Assembly: GCF_030406385.1 (NCBI RefSeq)
Contig: NZ_JAUEPM010000006.1
Coordinates: forward strand, 1-64,000
Direction of reading: 5' to 3'
DNA: 64,000 nucleotides
Origin: Microbacterium oryzae
Lineage (GTDB): Bacteria > Actinomycetota > Actinomycetes > Actinomycetales > Microbacteriaceae
In this document: positions 19,794-28,211 of the stretch, in pieces
Position numbering within the stretch: the stretch's first letter is position 1
Layout of the letters: every line of letters starts with the position of its first letter
The notes under the pieces: generated by a model
What the model was told of the DNA's origin: nothing
The model's input: only the letters and a program-made list of their open reading frames with translations
Database searches by the model: none
Translations under genes and position numbers: made by a program

Positions 19794-19938
19794 GCCGCCA
19801 TGCAGTGTCTCGGCTACCGCGGCGATGGGACTAGCAGTTCGCTCGTGCCCCTTCCGCTCTGAGGGACGGCCCTGCAATGTCGGGCGCCCTCGATCCGACG
19901 GTTAGAGTAGAGGAAGCCTTACCGCAGCGAAGGGATGA

Positions 19939-20865
19939 GTGTTTCACGTGAAACAGTCCGGGAACGTGTCACAGCCCGATGACAGCCCGATCGCGCGGGA
20001 GCTGGCGAATCTGTCCGCACGCCGCCGGGCGCTCGAGAACACGCAGGCCACATTCTCCGGTGCCACGAGAATCATGACGATCTCGAACCAGAAGGGCGGA
20101 GTGGGGAAGACTACGACGACGGTCAATATCGCTGCGGCCCTCGCGTCGCTCGGTGGGCAGGTCCTGGTGATCGACTTGGATCCACAGGGCAACGCCTCCA
20201 CGGCACTCGGCATCCCTCACGCGGCAGAGACGCCCAGCGTGTATGACGTCCTCATCGAGGACGTCCCGCTCGCGGACGTCATCCAGCCGAGTCCGGAGAA
20301 CGAGCGCCTGCTGTGTGCGCCCAGCACCATCCACCTTGCCGGGGCGGAGATCGAGCTCGTGACGCAGGTGGCGCGCGAGCAGCGCCTGAAGACCGCCCTC
20401 GGGGAGTATCTGGAGCAGCGCGACGAGCCCCTCGACTTCGTGCTCATCGACTGCCCGCCGTCGCTCGGGCTGCTCACGATCAACGCATTCACTGCCGCGA
20501 CAGAGGTCTTCCTCCCCATTCAGTGCGAGTACTACGCGCTGGAGGGTCTGAGTCAGCTGCTGGGCAACGTCCAGCTCATCCAGAAGCACCTGAATCCGCG
20601 CCTGCAACTGACGACCATTCTGCTCACGATGTTCGACGCGCGCACGCGCCTCTCGCAGCAGGTCGCCGACGAGGTGCGCGGGCACTTCTCGGGAGAGGTG
20701 CTGGAGACGGTCATCCCTCGATCCGTGCGGGTGTCCGAAGCGCCGAGCTTCGGGAAGACGGTCATCTCATATGACGGCAATTCCGCGGGCGCGATCGCGT
20801 ACCGCGAAGCAGCGCTGGAGATCGTGCGACGTGGCGTCGCCGGTGCCGAGGAAGGAAGAGCCTGA
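19939..20865 (+). CDS. parA: Chromosome partitioning ATPase ParA
   Basis: 308 residues. The deviant Walker A SNQKGGVGKTTTTVN lies near residue 55, followed by VLVIDLDPQGNAST and the Walker B-type FVLIDCPPSLGLL. The start is GTG at 19939 or GTG at 19948, both inside a parS site; AAGGGATGA lies close upstream. An N-terminal extension of about 45 residues precedes the ATPase. ParA moves ParB-bound origins apart over the nucleoid. It is coupled to parB by a TGATG junction, and ParB binding at the start would autoregulate the pair. Confidence 0.96.
   Translation: MFHVKQSGNVSQPDDSPIARELANLSARRRALENTQATFSGATRIMTISNQKGGVGKTTTTVNIAAALASLGGQVLVIDLDPQGNASTALGIPHAAETPSVYDVLIEDVPLADVIQPSPENERLLCAPSTIHLAGAEIELVTQVAREQRLKTALGEYLEQRDEPLDFVLIDCPPSLGLLTINAFTAATEVFLPIQCEYYALEGLSQLLGNVQLIQKHLNPRLQLTTILLTMFDARTRLSQQVADEVRGHFSGEVLETVIPRSVRVSEAPSFGKTVISYDGNSAGAIAYREAALEIVRRGVAGAEEGRA
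19940..19955. other. parS: parS site 6, over the parA start codon
   Basis: The full palindrome TGTTTCACGTGAAACA begins on the second base of the parA GTG and encodes its first residues (FHVKQ). ParB bound here would cover the translation start and probably the promoter of parAB. Confidence 0.95.
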
Positions 20866-21881
20866 TGGCGAAACGAACTGGTCTGGGGCGCGGCATCGGT
20901 GCGCTGATCCCCACGTCCGAGCTGAGCGACGAGCGTCCGGTCGACGTCTTCTTCTCGTCATCCGCGCCAACTGACACCAAGGCGCCGGTCTCGCGCTCGA
21001 AGAAGCAGGGGAGTGAGGCTGAGCAGACCCACACAGCCCCCGCAGCTGACGACCTCATCGAGGTGCCCGGAGCCCGGCTCGTGCATATCGACCCGACCTC
21101 CATCGTGCCGAATCCCCGTCAGCCGCGCACGAACTTCGACCCCGACGATCTCGCCGAGCTCGTCCACAGCGTCAAGCAGTTCGGCGTGCTGCAGCCCGTC
21201 GTCGTGCGCGACAAGGGCGACGGCACGTACGAGCTCATCATGGGCGAGCGGCGAACCCGCGCGTCGCGCGACGCCGGCCTCACGGAGATCCCGGCGATCA
21301 TCCGCGATACCGCGGACGAGGACCTCCTGCGCGACGCGCTCCTCGAGAACCTCCACCGCTCGCAGCTGAATCCCCTGGAGGAGGCATCGGCCTACCAGCA
21401 GCTGCTCGAGGACTTCGGCATCACGCAGGAGCAGCTGGCGCAGCGCATCGGCCGCTCTCGGCCGCAGATCAGCAACACGATCCGCCTGCTGCGCCTCCCC
21501 GTCCCGGTGCAGCAGCGCGTCGCGGCCGGTGTCCTGTCCGCAGGGCACGCGCGAGCCATCCTCTCCCTCGAGACCGAGGAGCAGATGCAGCAGCTCGCAG
21601 ACAAGATCGTGAACGAGGATCTGTCCGTGCGGGCTGCGGAGGCCGCCGCCAAGCAGATCACGGCAGCCGGCTCGCTCTCGCCGGCTCGCACCGCTCGCCC
21701 GCAGGGGGGCGCACGGCGCGCATACCTCGACGAAGTGGCCAACCGGCTGGGCGACCGGCTGAGCACGAAGGTCAAGATCAAGCTGACGGCGCGAAAAGGC
21801 CAGGTCACGATCGATTTCGCGTCGATCCAGGACCTGAATCGCATGCTCGAGGAGATCGGCGAGACCGCCTACCAGGATTGA
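20865..21881 (+). CDS. parB: Chromosome partitioning protein ParB
   Basis: 338 residues. The N-terminal ParA-interacting peptide is KRTGLGRGIGALIP. The CTPase/sulfiredoxin-like domain carries NPRQPRTNF, GVLQPVVVR and GERRTRASR. A helix-turn-helix for parS recognition follows (LAQRIGRSRPQISNTIRLLRLP), then a C-terminal dimerisation domain ending in the RMLEEIGE helix. It loads at parS and spreads as a CTP-dependent clamp. Six parS sites lie directly upstream. All expected motifs are intact. Confidence 0.97.
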   Translation: MAKRTGLGRGIGALIPTSELSDERPVDVFFSSSAPTDTKAPVSRSKKQGSEAEQTHTAPAADDLIEVPGARLVHIDPTSIVPNPRQPRTNFDPDDLAELVHSVKQFGVLQPVVVRDKGDGTYELIMGERRTRASRDAGLTEIPAIIRDTADEDLLRDALLENLHRSQLNPLEEASAYQQLLEDFGITQEQLAQRIGRSRPQISNTIRLLRLPVPVQQRVAAGVLSAGHARAILSLETEEQMQQLADKIVNEDLSVRAAEAAAKQITAAGSLSPARTARPQGGARRAYLDEVANRLGDRLSTKVKIKLTARKGQVTIDFASIQDLNRMLEEIGETAYQD

Positions 21882-22009
21882 TCGCGACGGCTCGCCGCGC
21901 AAGTACGCCATCCGTCACGGCCTCGTCAAGGGGGTGTGGCCGTCCTCCCGCGCTTCGTAGCGTCGACTGCGCACGACCTGTCGAATCCGAGCCGGGGGGA
22001 CGAAGCCGC

Positions 22010-22927
22010 ATGAGCACGACCGAGAACGCAGGAAACAGCGCAGCGCAGGGTGGCGAGGACCCGCGCGACGCCAAGGCGGGGGGACCCTTCCCCGAGCAGG
22101 AGCAGCCGGATCAGCCCGGCCTGACCGAGGAGATGACGCCCGAGCCGGATCACGGCGAGAGCAGCTGGGTGGGCCGGGGGAGGCTCACCGGTCGAAAGGC
22201 GCTCATCACCGGCGGCGACTCCGGCATCGGGCGCGCCGTGGCGATCGCCTACGCCCGGGAGGGGGCCGATGTGGCGATCGCCTATCTCCCGGAGGAGAAC
22301 GAGGACGCCGAGGAGACGCGACGGCTCGTCGAGGCCGAGGGGCGCGTCTGCGCGACGTTCCCCGTCGACCTCACCTCCGAGCAGGAGACCGTGGAGCTCG
22401 CTCGGGCAGCACGTGAGGCGCTCGGCGGCGTCGACATCCTCATCCCCAATGCCGCGTACCAGCGGCAGCGCGACGGCATCGAATCGATGCAGGTCGCGGA
22501 GGTCGAGAAGGTCTTCCGAACGAACCTCATCTCGGCGATCGTCCTAGCGCGCGAGACGGTGCCGCAGATGCCCGCCGGCGGCTCGATCATCGTGACGACG
22601 TCCATCCAGGCGTCCGAGCCGTCGCCCGGCCTGCTCGACTACGCGATGAGCAAGGCAGCGCTGGTGGCGTACACGCAGGCGCTCGCGCAGGAGCTGGCGG
22701 AGAAGGGCATCCGCGTCAACGCCGTCGCTCCCGGGCCGATCTGGACGCCGCTCATCCCCGCGACCGGGTTCCCCTCGGAGAAGGTGGAGACCTTCGGCTC
22801 CGACACGCCGCTCGGGCGAGCGGGGCAGCCGGCGGAGCTCGCCGGCGCGTACGTCTACCTCGCGAGCGACGAGTCGACCTATGTCACCGGCGCGGTCATC
22901 CCGGTGACGGGAGGCCGCCCCTTCTGA
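22010..22927 (+). CDS. SDR family oxidoreductase (general stress protein 39/YghA type)
   Basis: 305 residues from the ATG at 22010. The Glu/Pro-rich N-terminal segment of about 50 residues is typical of this SDR subgroup. Then come the cofactor loop ITGGDSGIGRAVA, the NAAYQ segment in place of the usual NNAG, and the catalytic YxxxK in DYAMSKAALVAY. Stress-induced aldehyde or alcohol dehydrogenases of this group are common beside DUF7218-like small proteins, as here. The substrate is unknown. It follows parB after a 128-base gap. Confidence 0.85.
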   Translation: MSTTENAGNSAAQGGEDPRDAKAGGPFPEQEQPDQPGLTEEMTPEPDHGESSWVGRGRLTGRKALITGGDSGIGRAVAIAYAREGADVAIAYLPEENEDAEETRRLVEAEGRVCATFPVDLTSEQETVELARAAREALGGVDILIPNAAYQRQRDGIESMQVAEVEKVFRTNLISAIVLARETVPQMPAGGSIIVTTSIQASEPSPGLLDYAMSKAALVAYTQALAQELAEKGIRVNAVAPGPIWTPLIPATGFPSEKVETFGSDTPLGRAGQPAELAGAYVYLASDESTYVTGAVIPVTGGRPF

Positions 22928-22940
22928 GAGCGGACGCGAC

Positions 22941-23198
22941 ATGCCGAATCCGAGGATCAAGGACGAGGAGCTCTACGAGAAGCTCCGCGACGACGGCGCG
23001 TCGGCCGAGAAGGCCGCTCGCATCGCCAACGCGGCCGCGCGGGATGGCCGGAGCGCTGTCGGGAAGCGCGGCGGCGACGCGGAGAGCTACGAGGACCGGA
23101 CCGTTCCGGAGCTCCGCAAGCGGGCCAAGGAGCTGGGCATGACCGGTTACTCCAAGCTGCGCAAAGGCGAGCTGATCGACCGACTGCAGAACCACTGA
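22941..23198 (+). CDS. Small protein with Rho N-terminal/SAP-like C-terminus (DUF7218 type)
   Basis: 85 residues, very charged. The first half (YEKLRDDGASAEKAARIANAAA) is a predicted helical unit, and the second half (TVPELRKRAKELGMTGYSKLRKGELIDRL) matches the SAP-like fold of the Rho termination factor N-terminal domain, which binds nucleic acid. It starts 13 bases after the SDR gene, so both are probably one stress-related transcript. A perfect hairpin follows the stop. The molecular role is not known. Confidence 0.8.
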   Translation: MPNPRIKDEELYEKLRDDGASAEKAARIANAAARDGRSAVGKRGGDAESYEDRTVPELRKRAKELGMTGYSKLRKGELIDRLQNH

Positions 23199-23217
23199 GA
23201 GCAGCTGCTCGACGTGC

Positions 23218-23240
23218 GCGCCCGGCCCTCGGCCGGGCGC
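23218..23240 (+). terminator. Terminator after the SDR/DUF7218 pair
   Basis: A perfect 10-base stem, GCGCCCGGCC with its complement around a CTC loop, starts 20 bases after the stop of the small gene. Confidence 0.65.
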
Positions 23241-23247
23241 ACACGCG

Positions 23248-23253
23248 TACCCT
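23248..23253 (+). promoter_or_regulatory. -10 box of a leaderless gene
   Basis: TACCCT followed by exactly 6 bases and the GTG at 23260. The predicted transcription start is the start codon itself. Confidence 0.45.
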
Positions 23254-23259
23254 GGATGG

Positions 23260-23613
23260 GTGGACCTTCCCGACCGTTCGCTTCCCCGTCGACGCGCCAG
23301 CGTCGAGGTCCTGCGCGCGGAGGCGAAGGACGAGATCGCGGCACTCATCCACGAACGGCTGCGCGAGGGCGAGGATCCGTGGGATTTCATGGAGGACCTG
23401 CCCACCGTCGATGAGCTCGTCGTCTTCACGCTTCGCGCCGAGCACATCGAGGCGGATGGCGGGGTGCGGCCCACGCACGCCCGCAATCAGCGCGTGCTGC
23501 GGCTGATCGCCGCGGAGTACCCCGAGCTCACGAAGGCCGTCTGGCGCCTCGTCGGCCAGGAGAACACCCACCGCCGCTGGGACGCAGTGGTGCGGGTCGT
23601 CGACCGCGGCTGA
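23260..23613 (+). CDS. Conserved hypothetical protein
   Basis: 117 residues, rich in charged side chains and predicted mostly helical (ASVEVLRAEAKDEIAALIHERL; RNQRVLRLIAAEYPELTKAVW). I recognise no domain, signal or membrane segment. It starts with GTG, six bases after a TACCCT box, so the message is probably leaderless. It ends convergent with trxA, with a hairpin between. Codon use looks normal for this genome, so I take it as a real cytosolic protein of unknown function. Confidence 0.65.
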   Translation: MDLPDRSLPRRRASVEVLRAEAKDEIAALIHERLREGEDPWDFMEDLPTVDELVVFTLRAEHIEADGGVRPTHARNQRVLRLIAAEYPELTKAVWRLVGQENTHRRWDAVVRVVDRG

Positions 23614-23637
23614 GCGCCTTGAGCCCGGCCTGAGACG

Positions 23638-23673
23638 CCGTGAAGCCCCGGACCGAGGTCCGAGGCTCCACGG
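23638..23673. terminator. Hairpin between convergent hypothetical gene and trxA
   Basis: The arms CCGTGAAGCCCCGGACC and GGTCCGAGGCTCCACGG pair over 17 bases with two mismatches and a 2-base gap, 15 bases past the trxA stop. It probably serves both converging genes. Confidence 0.6.
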
Positions 23674-23688
23674 GAGATGCAGGGCGTC

Positions 23689-24015
23689 TTACGCGAGGTA
23701 GGGCGCGAGGTCCTGCTCGAGGGCGAACTTCGGCTTGGCGCCGATGATGGTCGATGCGACCTCGCCGTTCTGGAAGACCTTCATCGCCGGGATCGAGGTG
23801 ATCTGGTACTTCATGGCCAGGTCGGGGTTCTCGTCCACGTTCAGCTTGACGATCGTGATCTTGTCGGGGTTCTCCGACTGGATCTCGTCGAGAACGGGCG
23901 CGACCATCCGGCACGGACCGCACCAGGCCGCCCAGAAGTCGACGAGCACCGGGCCGTCGGCCTGAAGCACATCCTGCTCGAAAGTGGCCGAGGTGGTGGC
24001 CTTGACGTTGCTCAT
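23689..24015 (-). CDS. trxA: Thioredoxin
   Basis: 108 residues, the standard single-domain length. The active site WCGPC has Cys32 and Cys35, and the cis-proline loop is TSIPAMKVF. It reduces disulfides in cytosolic proteins, using electrons from the reductase encoded just upstream on the same strand. AAGGAGA lies before the ATG. The trxB-trxA pair next to parAB is the standard actinobacterial arrangement. Confidence 0.97.
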   Translation of the reverse strand: MSNVKATTSATFEQDVLQADGPVLVDFWAAWCGPCRMVAPVLDEIQSENPDKITIVKLNVDENPDLAMKYQITSIPAMKVFQNGEVASTIIGAKPKFALEQDLAPYLA

Positions 24016-24078
24016 GAGATCTCCTTCTTCAGCAGTGCTATCGGGTAGAACAGCGGATGGCGCTCCGCTGTTCCCGGG

Positions 24079-25047
24079 TCAGGCTTCGACGAGCTGGTCC
24101 TCGGCGGGCTCGGGCTGCCCGGCGTCGGCGAGCGACGCGAGGTAGTGCTCGGCGTCGAGCGCCGCGACCGTTCCCGACGCCGCGGCCGTGACGGCCTGGC
24201 GGTAGGAGGGGTCGATGACGTCGCCGGCGGCGAACACGCCGCGGATCGAGGTGCGCGAGGAGCGCCCGTCGACCGCGATCGTGCCCTCGGGAGCGAGGTC
24301 CAGCTGACCGTGCACGAGGTGCGTGCGGGGATCGTTGCCGATCGCGATGAAGAGCCCCTGCAGCGCGAGGTCGCGCGTCTGACCGGTCACCGTGTCGCGA
24401 AGCGTGACGCCCTCGACCTCGGATTCGCCGAGGACCTCGGCGATCTCCGCGTTCCAGACGAACTCGATCTTGTCGTTCGCACGGGCCCGGTCCTGCATGA
24501 TCTTCGACGCCTTGAGGCTGTCGCGACGGTGGATGACGTACACCTTCGAAGCGAACTTCGTGAGGAAGGTGGCCTCCTCCATAGCGGAGTCGCCGCCGCC
24601 GACGACCGCGATCTCCTTCTCGCGGAAGAAGAAGCCGTCACAGGTCGCGCACCACGAGACGCCGTGGCCGGAGAGGCGGTCCTCGCCGAGCACGTTCAGC
24701 TTGCGGTAGGCGGAGCCGGTGGCGAAGACGACCGCCTCGGCCTCCTCGACGCCGCCGCTGCCGAGCGTGACCTTCTTCACGGCGCCCGCGAGATCGAGCT
24801 CGGTGACATCGTCGTAGCGGATCTCGGCGCCGAACTTCTCGGCCTGCTCCTGCATCTTCTGCATGAGGTCCGGACCCATGACGCCCTCGGGGAAGCCGGG
24901 GAAGTTCTCGACCTCGGTGGTGTTCATGAGCTCACCGCCGACCTCCACGGAGCTGGCGATCACGAGCGGCTGCAGGTTCGCCCGCGCCGCATAGATCGCC
25001 GCGGTGAATCCAGCGGGGCCGGAACCGATGATGATGAGCTGTCGCAC
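24079..25047 (-). CDS. trxB: Thioredoxin-disulfide reductase
   Basis: 322 residues from the GTG at 25047, chosen because AGGAGG lies 6 bases upstream and the conserved FAD-binding start RQLIIIGSGPAG follows at once. The redox pair is in CATCDG (Cys133 and Cys136). The NADPH motif is VVGGGDSAMEEA, and the C-terminal FAD segment is GVFAAGDV. It passes electrons from NADPH to TrxA. A TACCAT box at 25082-25087 (read on the minus strand) could be its -10. The 63-base gap to trxA has no clear terminator. Confidence 0.96.
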   Translation of the reverse strand: MRQLIIIGSGPAGFTAAIYAARANLQPLVIASSVEVGGELMNTTEVENFPGFPEGVMGPDLMQKMQEQAEKFGAEIRYDDVTELDLAGAVKKVTLGSGGVEEAEAVVFATGSAYRKLNVLGEDRLSGHGVSWCATCDGFFFREKEIAVVGGGDSAMEEATFLTKFASKVYVIHRRDSLKASKIMQDRARANDKIEFVWNAEIAEVLGESEVEGVTLRDTVTGQTRDLALQGLFIAIGNDPRTHLVHGQLDLAPEGTIAVDGRSSRTSIRGVFAAGDVIDPSYRQAVTAAASGTVAALDAEHYLASLADAGQPEPAEDQLVEA

Positions 25048-25095
25048 GCACGCCTCCTGAGGTGTCTGCATGGGTCAACCCATGGTACGTCCCGC

Positions 25096-26187
25096 CTATT
25101 CCTCGCGGGCTGGGCGGATGGCCGTGGGCGAGACGCCCGAGAGCGCTGCGGTGCTCGCGCGCACGATGAGGCCGGTGGGCACCACGTCGATGCGGGGAGT
25201 GCTCTCCTCGCCCGCACGGAGCTGGGCCAGCGCCGCGCTGACGGCCCGTCGTCCCGCGTCGGCGAAGTCCTGATGAACCGATGTCAGCGGCGGGTCGTAT
25301 GCGATCGCGTCAGCGGTGTCATCGAAGCCCACCACGCTGACGTCCTGCGGCACCCGCCGCCCCGCCTCGCGGAGGGCGCGATACAGGCCGAGCGCCATCT
25401 GATCGTTCGCGCAGAACACCGCGGTGCAGGACGGGTCGTCGGCGAGAATGCGCCCCAGCTCGTATCCCGACTGCGCGGTCCAGTCGCCGCGCAGCGGCTC
25501 CGGCACCGGCCGGCCGGCGTCCTCGAGCGTGCGCTGCCACCCTTCGAGACGGCGCTGCGCCGGATGGGACTCCTCAGGACCGGCGAGGTGCCGCACCGTC
25601 TCGTGGCCGAGGCTCAGGAGGTGCCCGGTGGCCTGCCGCGCGCCGTCGAACTGGTCGGTGTCGACGACGACGTGCATGCCGTCTGGGCTCGTGTCCATCA
25701 GCACGATCGGCACCCCGGGCGGCACGAGGACCTCGGCGCGGTCGAGCAGCTGCTTCTCGATGTTGAGGATCAGCGCGTCGACGGCGAGCTCCTGCAGGCG
25801 GGAGTACACCCGCTTCACGCCGCCTTCCCCCTGCGCGCGCAGCGGGATGAGGGTGGTCGTGTACCCCTCGAGCGCCGCCGAATGCGCGATCGCCTCGATG
25901 GTGCGCACGTCGCCGATCGTCGACAGCGTGCTGGAGATGACGCCGATGGTGCGGAACGAACCGAGCTTCAGCGCGCGAGCGGCGCTGTTCGGCCGGTACC
26001 CGAGCTCCTCCATGGCCGCGATCACGGCCGCACGCGTCTCGTCGAGCACTCCGCCGAACCCGTTCGCCACCCGCGAGACGGTCTGCGCCGACACCCCCGC
26101 GCGCTGGGCGACGTCGGCCATCGAGACCGGCCGGTTCTCCGTCGAACGCCGACGCCGCGTCCGCGCGGGAACTGGGTCTTCTGCCAT
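25096..26187 (-). CDS. LacI family regulator of the galactoside import/hydrolysis genes
   Basis: 363 residues. After about 20 basic residues, the N-terminal helix-turn-helix reads SMADVAQRAGVSAQTVSRVANG, followed by a hinge helix with NSAARALKLG and a periplasmic-binding-protein-like sugar domain ending in VVGFDDTADA and PPLTSVHQDF. It is divergent from the ABC importer genes, with a palindrome centred on ACGC between them. It most likely represses the importer and beta-galactosidase until a galactoside binds. The start ATG at 26187 follows TACGGT by 8 bases. The inducer is inferred from neighbours. Confidence 0.9.
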   Translation of the reverse strand: MAEDPVPARTRRRRSTENRPVSMADVAQRAGVSAQTVSRVANGFGGVLDETRAAVIAAMEELGYRPNSAARALKLGSFRTIGVISSTLSTIGDVRTIEAIAHSAALEGYTTTLIPLRAQGEGGVKRVYSRLQELAVDALILNIEKQLLDRAEVLVPPGVPIVLMDTSPDGMHVVVDTDQFDGARQATGHLLSLGHETVRHLAGPEESHPAQRRLEGWQRTLEDAGRPVPEPLRGDWTAQSGYELGRILADDPSCTAVFCANDQMALGLYRALREAGRRVPQDVSVVGFDDTADAIAYDPPLTSVHQDFADAGRRAVSAALAQLRAGEESTPRIDVVPTGLIVRASTAALSGVSPTAIRPAREE

Positions 26188-26241
26188 GTCCTGAAACCGT
26201 ATCGTGACCCGGACGACTTGCGCCGCCATCCGGAGAGGATG

Positions 26242-26261
26242 CTATGTTTACGCAAACATAG
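26242..26261. promoter_or_regulatory. LacI-type operator 1
   Basis: The 20-base palindrome CTATGTTTACGCAAACATAG has perfect 8-base arms around ACGC. It lies in the gap between lacI 1 and the first importer gene, and its TTTACGCAAA core is typical of LacI-family sites. It could control both directions. Confidence 0.75.
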
Positions 26262-26302
26262 TGGTTCGCACCACTCCTGTCGATGCAGCGGAGGATCTCA
26301 GG

Positions 26303-27235
26303 ATGACAACAGGGTCGCCTGTCGTTCCGGTCAAGCCACCGGGACGGACCCAGATGCGAGCGGCGCGGCACGCCCGCGGTCGCTGGACCGGATGGGGCTT
26401 CCTCGCGCCGTTCATGATCGTGTTCGCGCTGGTGTTCCTCGCTCCGATCGTGTACTCGATCTACCTCAGCCTCTTCCGCTCGCAGCTCGTCGGCGGCACC
26501 GCCTTCGTCGGCTTCGACAACTACCTCCGCGCCTTCGGCGACGGCGCGTTCTGGCAGGGGCTGGGCCGCGTCGTCCTGTTCCTCGCCATCCAGGTGCCGA
26601 TCATGCTGGCGATCTCGCTGATCGCCGCGCTCGCGATCGACAGCGGCCGCCTCTACGGGCGGAACTTCTTCCGCATCGCGATCTTCCTGCCGTACGCCGT
26701 GCCGGCCGTCGTCGCCTCCTTCATGTGGGGCTTCATGTACGGCAACCGATTCGGCCTCGTCCGAAACCTCGAGGACTTCCTCGGCATCCAGCTGCCGGAT
26801 CTGCTCTCGCCCGACCTCATCCTCGCGTCGATCGGCAACGTCGTGACGTGGGAGTTCGTCGGCTACAACATGCTCATCTTCTACTCGGCGCTGCGCGTGG
26901 TCCCGACGTCGCTCTACGAGGCTGCGGCCATCGACGGGGCCAGCCAGTTCCGGATCATCCGCGCGATCAAGATCCCGGCCATCCGCGGCTCGCTCGTCGT
27001 CGCCACGATCTTCTCGATCATCGGCAGCTTCCAGCTCTTCAATGAGCCGAGCATCATGTCATCGCTGGCGCCGAACGCCATCACGACCTCGTTCACGCCC
27101 AACCTCTATGCCTACAACCTCGCCTTCGCGGGGCAGCAGCTCAACTACTCCGCGACGGTCGCGATCATCATGGGCCTCATCACGATGGTCATCGCCTATG
27201 TGGTGCAGCTGCGCGGAATGCGGAAGGCCGACTGA
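26303..27235 (+). CDS. Sugar ABC transporter permease (MalF/UgpA type)
   Basis: 310 residues with six membrane segments. The ABC coupling motif EAAAIDGASQFRIIRAIKIPAI is complete. The start at 26303 is preceded by GGAGGATCTCAGG; the frame continues upstream through the operator and is not coding there. It belongs to the CUT1 carbohydrate importer family. With the next permease and binding protein it would take up a galactoside, as judged from the beta-galactosidase gene downstream. No ATPase gene is present, so a shared MsmK-like ATPase elsewhere is probably used. Confidence 0.93.
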   Translation: MTTGSPVVPVKPPGRTQMRAARHARGRWTGWGFLAPFMIVFALVFLAPIVYSIYLSLFRSQLVGGTAFVGFDNYLRAFGDGAFWQGLGRVVLFLAIQVPIMLAISLIAALAIDSGRLYGRNFFRIAIFLPYAVPAVVASFMWGFMYGNRFGLVRNLEDFLGIQLPDLLSPDLILASIGNVVTWEFVGYNMLIFYSALRVVPTSLYEAAAIDGASQFRIIRAIKIPAIRGSLVVATIFSIIGSFQLFNEPSIMSSLAPNAITTSFTPNLYAYNLAFAGQQLNYSATVAIIMGLITMVIAYVVQLRGMRKAD

Positions 27236-27236
27236 C

Positions 27237-28163
27237 ATGAGCACCACCACCCGTCTCGTCACCGTCCGCCCCGGCGCCGCCCGCGCGGGAGCCCGCCGCT
27301 CGTCGGCGGGCTCCATCGACCGCCCGCGCCGCAGCGTGCTCCTCACGGTGCTGACCGGCATCATCCTCATCTACTCGCTGATCCCGCTCGTGTGGCTCGT
27401 CATCAACGCCACCAAGACGCAGTCCGACCTCTTCTCGACGTTCGGCCTGTGGTTCGGGCGCGACTTCGCCCTCTTCGACAACATCGCGCGGGCGCTCACG
27501 TACGACGATGGCATCTTCCTCCGCTGGTTCGCGAACACGCTCCTCTACGTCGTCGTCGGCGCGGGCGGCGCGACGCTGCTGGCCGTCCTGGGCGGCTACG
27601 CGCTCGCGAAGTACGACTTCCCGGGGCGGAAGGCCGTGTTCGCGGTCATCATCGGCGCGGTCGCCGTGCCCGGCACCGCGCTGGCTGTGCCGACGTTCCT
27701 CATGTTCAGCTCGATGGGCCTGACGAACACGCCCTGGTCGGTGATCATCCCGTCGCTCATCTCGCCCTTCGGCCTCTACCTCATGTGGACGTTCGCCGCC
27801 GAGGCCGTGCCGACCGAGCTCATGGAGGCGGCGAGGATCGACGGCGCGAGCGAGTTCCGCATCTTCTGGCAGGTCGCCATCCGCCTGCTGGCACCGGGGA
27901 TGGTCACGGTGCTGCTGTTCACGATGGTCGCGACCTGGAACAACTACTTCCTGCCGCTGATCATGCTGCGCGACCCCGACTGGTACCCGCTCATCATCGG
28001 CCTCAACCAGTGGAACGCGCAGGCGGCCACGGCCGGCGGCACGGCGATCTTCGACCTCGTCCTCACCGGCTCGCTCCTCACGATCGTGCCGCTCATCATC
28101 GCGTTCCTGTTCCTCCAGCGGTTCTGGCAGTCGGGTCTGGCTGCCGGCTCCGTCAAGGAATGA
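27237..28163 (+). CDS. Sugar ABC transporter permease (MalG/UgpE type)
   Basis: 308 residues from the ATG at 27237, one base after the upstream stop. After a basic N-terminus of about 30 residues come six membrane segments and the coupling motif EAARIDGASEFRIFWQVAIRLL. It pairs with the preceding permease to form the channel of a CUT1 importer. The C-terminus LFLQRFWQSGLAAGSVKE is typical of the family. No further oddity was noticed. Confidence 0.93.
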   Translation: MSTTTRLVTVRPGAARAGARRSSAGSIDRPRRSVLLTVLTGIILIYSLIPLVWLVINATKTQSDLFSTFGLWFGRDFALFDNIARALTYDDGIFLRWFANTLLYVVVGAGGATLLAVLGGYALAKYDFPGRKAVFAVIIGAVAVPGTALAVPTFLMFSSMGLTNTPWSVIIPSLISPFGLYLMWTFAAEAVPTELMEAARIDGASEFRIFWQVAIRLLAPGMVTVLLFTMVATWNNYFLPLIMLRDPDWYPLIIGLNQWNAQAATAGGTAIFDLVLTGSLLTIVPLIIAFLFLQRFWQSGLAAGSVKE

Positions 28164-28211
28164 CCCTCGTCCCTTCCGCCAACCCCCTACACACAACGGA
28201 GTGAGATCCAG

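Larger units (their letters stand above)
18392..19938. other. Gene-free centromere region with a parS cluster
   Basis: About 1.55 kb between rsmG and parA without a convincing gene on either strand. Its main content is six copies of the parS core GTTTCACGTGAAAC, five inside the gap and one at the parA start, spaced 161 to 291 bases apart. It also holds the AT-rich palindrome CCAATATATTGG (19604-19615) and the tandem GTAGGTAT (18780-18795). The region lies 5-6 kb from oriC, the usual place for a ParB-loading centromere. Confidence 0.85.

Noticed and set aside
18701..19955. Regular short repeats read as a CRISPR array
   Set aside because: The repeats are 14-16-base perfect palindromes, spaced by 161-291 bases, and match parS exactly; no cas genes are near.
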